From Pegoplata infirma (taxonomy: Eukaryota > Arthropoda > Insecta > Diptera > Anthomyiidae), in contig OY992540.1 of NCBI GenBank assembly GCA_963921195.1, positions 128,216,671-128,280,670 of the forward strand: a DNA stretch of 64,000 nt, in the 5' to 3' direction. The position numbers and the translations under genes are program-made. Positions 56,837 through 64,000 of this stretch are shown piece after piece. A model generated the notes under the pieces. It was not told the DNA's origin and did no database searches. It worked only from the letters and a program-made list of their open reading frames with translations. The number at the start of each line of letters is the position of its first letter. The stretch's first letter is position 1.

Positions 56837-58010
56837 AACAAGTAGAAAAATTAAATTCGACTTGGTCGAATCTATGAATACCCTCCACAATGTTATCTGA
56901 TAGTAATTTTCTAAAAAAAATTTCAAAAATTTGCATTACAAATTTTTTATTAGAAATATGTATATTATTTTGAGTCAAACTTTCTTTTAATCAATCAAAT
57001 TTTTTTGAGTGTAAAATTTTTTTGACTGTCAACATTTTTTTGAGTCTGCCATTTCATTCAAAAAAAAAAAGAAAATAATAATGTGTACTTTTTTTTTTTT
57101 TGAGTGTAACATTTTTTTTTGAGTGTAAATATTTTTTAGTGTACAATTTCTTTGAGTAACAAATTACTTTGTAAAATATTTTTGTTGTTTTATACCTATA
57201 TGTAATACAAAAAAAAACTATTTCACATATTTTCCTCTTTTTATATTACCATCCTCTTCTTTAAAAACCAAAAACAAATTAACATTCAATCATACACATG
57301 CTTTATTTGATTTTTTCCCCGTTACATACAGTCACACTAACAATAACAAAACAATAACAAATATTTACTTGTCTAACAACTAAACTGCACCCCACGACAA
57401 GAAAACAAACAACAACAAGTTTTACAAAACTGGTATTTCACCATGCTTTTAAAACTTGTTTAACGAGTTTTCAACAGTCTAAGGTGAAACAAATCTGAAA
57501 TTCAGTGCTTTGCTTATAACTATTGAACCACTAAACCGATTTTGCTGAAATTCAAAAGCAAACAGCCTTGGGGAACGACAAATATATATGGTAAGCTTCA
57601 GCCCCCTCAGAATTGTCTTTTGAAAGTTATAGTGGTTTTAATTTTGTAAATTCGAAAAATACCCTTGCCGAAATTTACTCTTTTGCTCATAACTTCTGAA
57701 CCACTGGACCGATTTCGCTGGATTGCAATACCAACCTGACCCGGTAAATGGAGAACATATATGTCAAACTTCAGGAGCCTCCGTACAGTCTTTCAAAAGT
57801 TAGCGTGTTTTCAACGGACAGACAGACAGACAGACGGACGGACGGACTGACAGACGGACGGACGGACGGACATCGCTAGATCGACTTTAAATCGATCAAG
57901 GATCATGAATATATATACTTTATGGGGTCCTAGACCAATATTTCGATGTGTTACAAACGGAATGACAAACTTATATATACCCTCTATCACTAGAGTGGAG
58001 GGTATAAAAA
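56837..58010 (+). mobile_element. HINE subfamily A, complete uninterrupted copy
   Basis: Start AACAAGTAGAAAAATTAAAT, hairpin ATTCG...CGAAT, ATACCCTCCAC at about 56878. Conserved middle GAACCACTGGACCGATTTCG, microsatellite at 57818-57870, core ATCGATCAAGGATCATGAAT followed by the intact TATATACTTTATGGGGTCC, and end GTGGAGGGTATAAAAA. It is the best reference in this window for the uninterrupted core. Confidence 0.92.
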
Positions 58011-58559
58011 TAGCGTGTCAAAATTTAATATTGTGCGTTCCCAAGCCTCATCGAAAATTTGGGAAAAATTGGAACGCCTATGTTGTCCCTACCAAAGCAA
58101 ATATAGATTCTTTAGTATGTAAGCCGTAAAAATTGGCGTGTTAGCAAAAATTGCAAAAAAAAAATCTGTTTTTTTTTTTTGGGATTTGTTAACAAACAAA
58201 TTGGGAATAGGGGGATTTCTTTCATCAAACCTTTAACCATAGTGACATAGTAATCCATCGACCGTTTTGTAGATCTGGCATCACCAAAGATAATTGGAAA
58301 ATTCTGGCAATGCCAAACTAAAGTTCAAACGCAAAGCAAAGAGAGACAAAAAACAATCTGCATTTTCACTGTAAAACTGGTATCTTCCATCTCGCTCACA
58401 TTTCGATTTGTGATAAAATTTCGTAAACAATACCATATGGTTTTTGTTTACTACTTTTTCAAACGCCATTTGTTGGACTACTCTATGACTCTGCCTTTAA
58501 CGGTCGTTGCCATTTTACAAAAAAATTGGTAGTCAAAATAACTTTTCACCAACGAGAAG
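58011..58559. other. Unassigned DNA
   Basis: No gene or repeat match was recognised. A short minus-strand frame at 58281-58469 has no recognisable domain. Confidence 0.4.
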
Positions 58560-58725
58560 CTATTTTCCCCACAATTTCTTCGGAGTCGCTCCTAAAGGGG
58601 TTAAGTGTTAGACCGACCCACATTTATTTTTAGTCCCCACAATTTCATCTGAACAATTCTACTCCTTATCTCCACTCTCTCAGGCAGCTGCTATACAAAA
58701 TGGCATTTTTAAAAACAAATGACAC
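58560..58725 (+). repeat. Repeat C fragment
   Basis: GACCGACCCACATTTATTTT, CTCCTTATCTCCACTCTCTC and GCTATACAAAATGG match the C units. Confidence 0.7.
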
Positions 58726-59835
58726 TACTTGCCTTTACTTTTCAAAAATTGTTTTAATTTTAAAAATTAAATTGTAATATCTTGTTAATCCTTAAATAAT
58801 ATTTTTGTTGTTGTTCTTTGTTAAACATATTTTCCTTAACCAATTTCTAATTAAAATGTTAGAAATTATTTATGTTTGTCTCTCTCATTCTAATGAAAAT
58901 TTCATGCTTTAATTTTATTTATTTGCTTTGAAACCCTCCATCTCCCCAAATTCCGCAATGACAACAAAGAGTAATAAGTAGAGAGAGAGACCAATACAAA
59001 AATCTCTGTTAAGTATTTTGAAAAAAAAGTATAGATAAATACATTTTGCTATGCTTAAATGCACTCAAAAGTACTTAAAAACAGTAAAAGTATCAGTAGA
59101 AGTGGAAGTAATACTTATGTATGTTGTTAGAGTATTGGGTATTAGAACGAAGAAAACATGAGCAACCTTTAAGTAACACCTACAAACAACATAAGACCAG
59201 TGTATCAAGTGCCATACACTCCTACTGTTCATACATACATACATATACAGGAACTGTGACACATTTTCTAAACAAAATACAAATAATACTTAAAATGTAG
59301 AATCGTCTCCACCTCCTCAACTACATTGAAGATAACTAACCTTAGATGTATTTACACAGACACTAACAAAGTAAATCATAGCGCCAATATATAAATACAC
59401 ATTAAGGTGGCATTTAACACAAGCTGGTAATTTCTGTCCACAACAATTGACAATCATTTGCAGATTTGACCCATCCAGACATATTTTTGTGGGCTTATTT
59501 TAAAAGCAAAATGTACGTTAAGAATCCTTAAATCATCGACGAGCGAAATCAACTCTAGACTGGCCGAGATGCTCGAAAAAGTTTAAAAAAAATTAGAGAA
59601 AATGCAGAAAAAGAGCACATTTTCCGTATCCAAAAGAGGCATTTATATTATATTTATGCATAATGTTTTATTCAAAAAGTAGTCCAAAAAAATTGTTAAA
59701 AATTTTTAATCAAAAAAATAATTGTTTAAATTATGAAAATCCTTTTTCAACTGGACAAACTATGTTTTAACTGGAAACTGGACCAGACCTCAAATAACTG
59801 GAAAATCCAGGCCATTCCAGGCCGTCTGGCAACCC
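58726..59835. other. A+T-rich DNA, no recognised feature
   Basis: There are simple GA tracts (58979-58992) and ACAT repeats (59230-59250). No gene is supported. Confidence 0.45.
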
Positions 59836-60150
59836 TAAAACTACCCCAACCATTTTACATTTTTGACAATAACGAACTTAAAAAAGCCGAATTTTGACAC
59901 GATACACCATTGGATAGGCCTTCAAAAAACCGTTCGACCTATATAAAATGTTCATATAGTTTCTTTTGAGGAAATGTGAAAAATCCTCAAAAAACGAAAA
60001 AAGTCCCGTTTTTCCCCTCCCCTTTGACCCGCTAAATAAGAGATTGTGCAGCTAAGAAAAAACAGGTAACTCTTATTTTCCTCCCCTCTTTCCCATATGC
60101 AAGTTTCAGGACAATCGATGGGTGCCCTGTGAAAGACCTTCCTTGTTAGT
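59836..60150. mobile_element. Unclassified TIR element, copy 2 (right part)
   Basis: It matches 5915-6181 (AAATGTTCATATAGTTTC, CCTTTGACCCGCTAAAT, AACAGGTAACTCTTATTT) and carries a longer right end, including CCATCGATTGTCCTGAAAC in inverse, that in copy 1 is present only at the left. The left end is missing. Confidence 0.75.
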
Positions 60151-60304
60151 TACATCTGAGTCTGATTCTAAGACTTTTTTCTAAAGAAAAAATCTTAGCT
60201 TTTCCTATCTTGGATTCTGAGACATCTCTCTAATAGAAATAATCTCAGATACTGAGATATTTTTTCTAAAGAAAACTACATGGATTCTAAAACATTTTAA
60301 AATA

Positions 60305-60978
60305 CACAAAAACAACCTTGTCAAATTACTAGAAGAAGTTTCGTAATCCCATTTTACCAATATTTGACAGTTTTCCTTGTTTTTTAACAAAAAAATTTTG
60401 ATCGAAATTTAATTTTTTTTTTTGTAATTTTACAAATTTCAATGGTTTTTTTACAAAAAAAAACTAGTAAATTTACGAGAATTCCTTGTAAGTTTTATTG
60501 CGCCAAAAAAGTTGTAAATTTACAATTTTATTGGTAAAAAACTTGTAAAATTACAAAAAAGCTCGTAATTTTTACTAGGAATTCTAGTAAAATAGGAGGT
60601 AGAAAAAAGTCTAGTAAAGTTACGAAACCTCTATGTAAGTTTTATCGCCTCAAAAAAATGAAAATTTACAATTTTATTAGTAAAAACTTTGTAAAATAAC
60701 AAAATTTTTGGTAAAAAGCTTGTAAGATTATAAGGAATTCTTGTCAAATAGGAAGTAGAAAAAAAAAGTTGCAAGCAGCGCTGTATACAGGAATTTGAAA
60801 GGGGGGGGGGGGGGCACAACTCCCAAAATTGTTTGCGATCGCCTATTTATATCTAGTTTTAACTAGAAGTACTTGAAATGTAATTGAAAAGGGGGGGCAC
60901 GTGCCCCCTGTGCCCACCCCCTGTATACGTCCATGGTTGCAAGTTTTTCTTGTTATTTTACAAGGTTTTTTTTGAGTG
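60305..60978. mobile_element. CACTC-type MITE inside the satellite
   Basis: It starts CACAAAAACAACCTTGTC after TA and ends CAAGGTTTTTTTTGAGTG before TA. The interior has TTGTAAATTTACAATTTTAT words. It is interrupted by the hAT MITE 60776-60935. Confidence 0.75.
60776..60935. mobile_element. hAT-type MITE with G-tract (160 bp)
   Basis: An exact 8-bp duplication GTTGCAAG lies at 60768-60775 and 60936-60943. The ends CAGCGCTGTATACAGG and inverse CATGGACGTATACAGG fit the hAT YARNG-like start. Long G and C runs lie just inside both ends. Confidence 0.88.
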
Positions 60979-61140
60979 TAGAAAAAGTCTCAGATTCCGA
61001 GACATTTTTTCTATAAAAATATATCAGATTCTGTATAGTTTTTCCTATAGAAAAAGTCTCAGATTCTATTATATATTTCCCATAAAAAAATTTTCAAATT
61101 TTCAAAAAAAAAAGTCACATATTCTGTGTAATTTTTCCTA

Positions 61141-61530
61141 CACTCAAAAAAAAAATAAACTGGTAAAACGCCTGGTAAAATGCCTTGTAATCCCGTTATA
61201 CCAATATTTTACAATTTTTCTTGCTTTTTAACAAAAAATATTGTACTTTGCTCAAACGAGAACTACAGTTTTATTGGTAATTTTACAAGTTTATTTTCGT
61301 AATTGTATTCTACAATTTTGAAAGGTTATTTTACAAAAAAAAACTGTAATTTTACAACAAAGTTTTTTTTACGAGGATTCTAGTTGAATTACAAAAAAAA
61401 AATCTGTTATTTTACAAAAATTATGTTATACGAGGATTTTTGTTGTTTAACAAAAAAAAAAACAATTTTTTTAAAAAAGTTGACAAAATTTTGAAAAATT
61501 TATTACGAGGATTCTAGTTAATTTACAAAA
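61141..61530. mobile_element. CACTC-type MITE, left part
   Basis: It begins CACTCAAAAAAAAAATAAAC after TA. The interior repeats GAGGATTCTAGTT and AATTACAAAAAAA. It is cut by the HINE at 61531; the right end is not seen. Confidence 0.65.
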
Positions 61531-62275
61531 AACAAGCATAAAAGTTAAATTCGAATTGGCCGAATCTATGAATACCCACCACAATGCCCTTTTTAAAGGA
61601 TAATAAATTTGTTAACGTAAAAAAAATTACAATTTTGATTAGAAATATTTTATTTTGAGTAAAAAACTTTTTTTTGTCATTTTTGTAAAAAAAAAATAAT
61701 TTACTAATTTTTTTTTTTTTTGAGTGTAAAATTTTTTTCGAGTGTAATTTTTTTTTTTTTAGTGTAAAACTATTTTTGAGTGACAAAAATACTCTGTAAA
61801 GTAATTTTGTGGCTAATAATTGTTTTTAAAGCTTGTTTTTTAAAACTCGGGGTTTTCAACACGTAAATTTTAGGTGAAACCAATCTGAAATTTGGGGTTT
61901 TGCTTATAACTTTGGAACCACTCGACCGATTTGGCTGAGATTTGAAACGAACCGAGGCAGAGGAACGAAAAATATATGTGCCACACTTCAGAACTCTCAG
62001 GGTTGTCGTTTGAAAGTTACCGTGTGTTTTATCTCTCAAATTCATGAAAAACCCTTGCTGAAATTCAGTCTTTTGCTCATAACTTTTGAACCACTGGACC
62101 GATTTCGCTGGATTGCAATACCAACCTGGCCAGGTAAATGCCCAACATAAATGCCAAACTTCAGGAGACTCCGTAAAGTCTTTCAAAAGTTAGCGTGTTT
62201 TCAACAGACAGACAGACGGGCGGACGGACGGACATCGCTAGATCGTCTTAAAATCGATCGAGGATCATGAATATA
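61531..62275 (+). mobile_element. HINE subfamily A, cut in the core
   Basis: AACAAGCATAAAAGTTAAAT start, ATTCGAATTGGCCGAATC hairpin, GAACCACTGGACCGATTTCG middle, microsatellite at about 62206-62232, core ATCGATCGAGGATCATGAAT. It stops at ATATA where TGGGGCATTCC begins. Confidence 0.85.
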
Positions 62276-62765
62276 TGGGGCATTCCATGTGAAATCGGAC
62301 ACTTTGAAAGACTTTTTTTTAGATTTTCCCAATTTGTTTACAGTTTTCAGTACCCTTCGAAAACTCCTTCGTGGTAAATTTTCAGATTTTTTTGATGACC
62401 CGTTCAAAAGATACCGAATTTTTAAAAATTGGTAGTTTGCTCCTTTACTCAAACTTCTTCTAATCATAACTTCTTCAATAATGGTCCAAATTTCAAGTTG
62501 TTTTTTTTTCAAAATTTTTGTTTTTTTACGTACTTTTTAAAAAAAATCCCGAAAAATTCTTAAAAGCGCTCTAGTATGCGATTTTTAGGTTTTAAAATTT
62601 AAATCTCATTTTTGAAAATGTTTGTACCCTTCGATTTTTTTTTAATTTTTTTGTGTAAAACTTCTTTCGATTCTACAAATTTTTTGCCTAGGAGGATCGT
62701 GGGATAACGATTAGTACTATTTTTTAAATTTTTTTGAAAAAAATTATTGTAATTTTCCAATCTTA
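62276..62765. mobile_element. Possible TIR element, left end only (TGGGGCATTCC)
   Basis: TGGGGCATTCCATGTGAAAT starts exactly in the HINE TA core after TA. No inverse partner occurs in the window. The first six bases equal those of the TGGGGC foldback family if its TA is counted as flank. Element status is inference. Confidence 0.4.
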
Positions 62766-62769
62766 ATAT

Positions 62770-62974
62770 CATTTCTACTGCTCCAATGGTGCATCATAGA
62801 GGGGTCATTTATAAGACCGACCCCCATTAGTTTTTACGTCTTAACATTTCTTTGGAACAAACTAATACCCTATCTCCAATTTCTAAGGGGGCTCCCACAC
62901 AAAACGAGATTTTTTAAAATTTGCTCCAATCGCTCTAACTGCCCTAATAGTGCCTTAGAGCAATCAAATGTATG
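62770..62974 (+). repeat. Repeat C unit
   Basis: CCAATGGTGCATCATAGAGG, ACCGACCCCCATTAGTTTTT and AAGGGGGCTCCCACACAAAA are C words in the orientation of the left palindrome arm. Confidence 0.75.
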
Positions 62975-63517
62975 ACCGACCCACAATATTTTTGAAGTCC
63001 AAACATTTTCTCTGAACACACCTACCCTCTATCTTTAACTGTTAAGGCGGTCCCCATACAATTTTTTTTATTTTTTGTAAATTTGTTTTATTTATTCAGC
63101 TTCTACCGGTCCAATGGTGCGTCCGAGAGGGGTCATTAGTGAGACCGACCCCCATTTATTTTTACCATACAACATTTTAAAACATACCTACGTCCTATCT
63201 CCACTCCCTAAGTAGGCTCCCATACAAATAACAGTAGTACAAAATTTTATAAAAATTTAATTTTAAATGGACGCCTACTTAGCGAGTGGAGATAGGGCTG
63301 TGGTATGTTTTACAAAAATGTTGGGGGGTAAAAATAAATGGGGGTCGGTCTCACTAATGACCCCTCTCGGACGCACCATTGGACCGGTAGAAGCTGATTA
63401 AATAAAACAAATTTACAAAAAATAAAAAAAATTGTATGGGGACCGCCTTAACAGTTAAAGATAGAGGGTAGGTGTGTTCAGAGAAAATGTTTGGACTAAA
63501 AAAATATTGTGGGTCGG
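62975..63517. repeat. Near-identical palindrome of repeat C (arms ~260 bp)
   Basis: The left arm 62982-63238 and right arm 63258-63516 match in inverse with only a few differences (AAAGATAGAGGGTAGGTGTG, CCGGTAGAAGCTGATT, GACCCCTCTCGGACGCACCA). The centre is near 63248. The 72-codon minus-strand frame lies in one arm and is not a gene. Confidence 0.92.
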
Positions 63518-63640
63518 TTTTGCTGAAAATGCTTATTTTTCCATATTTTGCTGAAAATGCATATTTTTCCATATTTTGCTAATATTCTGATATAAATGCA
63601 TATTTTTGTGTCGTATTTGGTATAAAATTTTAGTTATAGC
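63518..63640. repeat. ATGCATATTTTT repeat
   Basis: Three close copies of GCTGAAAATGCATATTTTTC and TTTCCATATTTTGCT occur, related to 22946-23390 in inverse. Confidence 0.8.
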
Positions 63641-64000
63641 TTCCGGTTGGAAATCCCTCTCAATTTTTTCAAGGTTAAATACTTGTTTAACCGAAATGAT
63701 TTTTTTTTTCGTAAAGCTTAAAAATTATTAAAAAGTGTTTTCTTTAATTTTTTTTTTTCTAAAGTGCAATAATGCACATTTTTTATAACTTTTAGGACAT
63801 ATTTTTTCAAGGTTTAAGTGCATATTTTAGGGGCTTAAAACATAGTTTTTTAGTGCATGAAGATCCTGAATAGTCCTGAAAACTTAGAATTTCAATTCTA
63901 AGATCCTCCAGAGAAAAAAAAATATTTTGAAACAGTAGTTTTTGAAAATTTTAATTTTTACCGGCCATAAGGGTAAGGAGGGTAATCTAGGAAAACTAGC
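63641..64000. other. A+T-rich DNA, nothing recognised
   Basis: Nothing is supported. Confidence 0.4.

Larger units (their letters stand above)
60155..61140. repeat. 37-bp double-palindrome satellite, second locus, split
   Basis: Degraded GTCTCAGATTCTGAGACATT and TTTTTCTATA words lie at 60155-60304 and 60981-61140; the CACTC element 60305-60978 is between. Confidence 0.75.

Noticed and set aside
61770..62186. 138-codon minus-strand frame
   Set aside because: It is antisense translation of HINE-A middle sequence; a similar peptide arises at 11882-12124 from another HINE.

Overview
This is a eukaryotic, strongly A+T-rich, gene-poor stretch packed with repeats. I found no convincing host gene, tRNA or rRNA gene, CRISPR array or bacterial-style operon. 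The only real coding sequence is the first ORF of a jockey-clade LINE (minus strand, 1046-3336). It is split by a short hAT transposon and followed by a 22-codon stub of ORF2. The interspersed repeats are Helentron-associated elements (HINE; the DINE-1/mini-me type known from flies). They carry (AGAC/GGAC)n microsatellites and a TA-rich core with GATCGA-type words. With the base composition, these suggest a dipteran, probably a calyptrate (blow-fly-like) genome. That placement is inference from repeat style.

Layout. 1-3640: LINE fragment with a 513-bp hAT insertion. 3640-8690: A+T-rich filler, one TIR element (5623-6181), a tandem duplication and a foldback. 8695-10523: HINE carrying a 925-bp TIR element with perfect 31-bp ends. 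10800-11860: low-copy repeat 'C' and a 21-bp array. 11880-22780: a deep nest. A minus-strand HINE was hit by a foldback (12066-13150) and by a 9.2-kb CCCGAG-ended element (13247-22440). The latter holds an 8.5-kb satellite-bearing element (13882-22391), which itself contains another HINE and a Transib-like element with RSS-like CACAGTG ends. 22780-29100: duplications, small TIR elements, tandem repeat C and HINE remnants. 29100-38550: a second copy of the foldback and a cluster of CACTC-ended elements, one nested in another. 38550-40230: no recognised feature. 40235-44690: a 37-bp double-palindrome satellite split by a HINE, which is itself split by a 2.7-kb foldback. 46700-50430: two large foldback systems. 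51880-58010: HINE subfamilies A to D. 58560-64000: more C, CACTC, hAT and HINE repeats, ending in a near-identical 540-bp palindrome.

The main biological content is therefore a layered record of transposition. Insertion order can be read directly because many elements have clean target-site duplications (TSDs) and several interrupt a repeat whose intact form is visible elsewhere in the window. The strongest candidates for something undescribed are: (a) a group of elements with CCCGNGT-like ends and 2-bp target duplications of varied sequence (TA, AG, TT, AC); (b) the Transib-like element with 5-bp duplications; (c) the ~136-bp satellite contained inside a transposon-like unit with a terminal hairpin; (d) paired-base conservation in HINE hairpins and subterminal repeats. 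All superfamily names come from end motifs and TSD length only, because no transposase gene is present.
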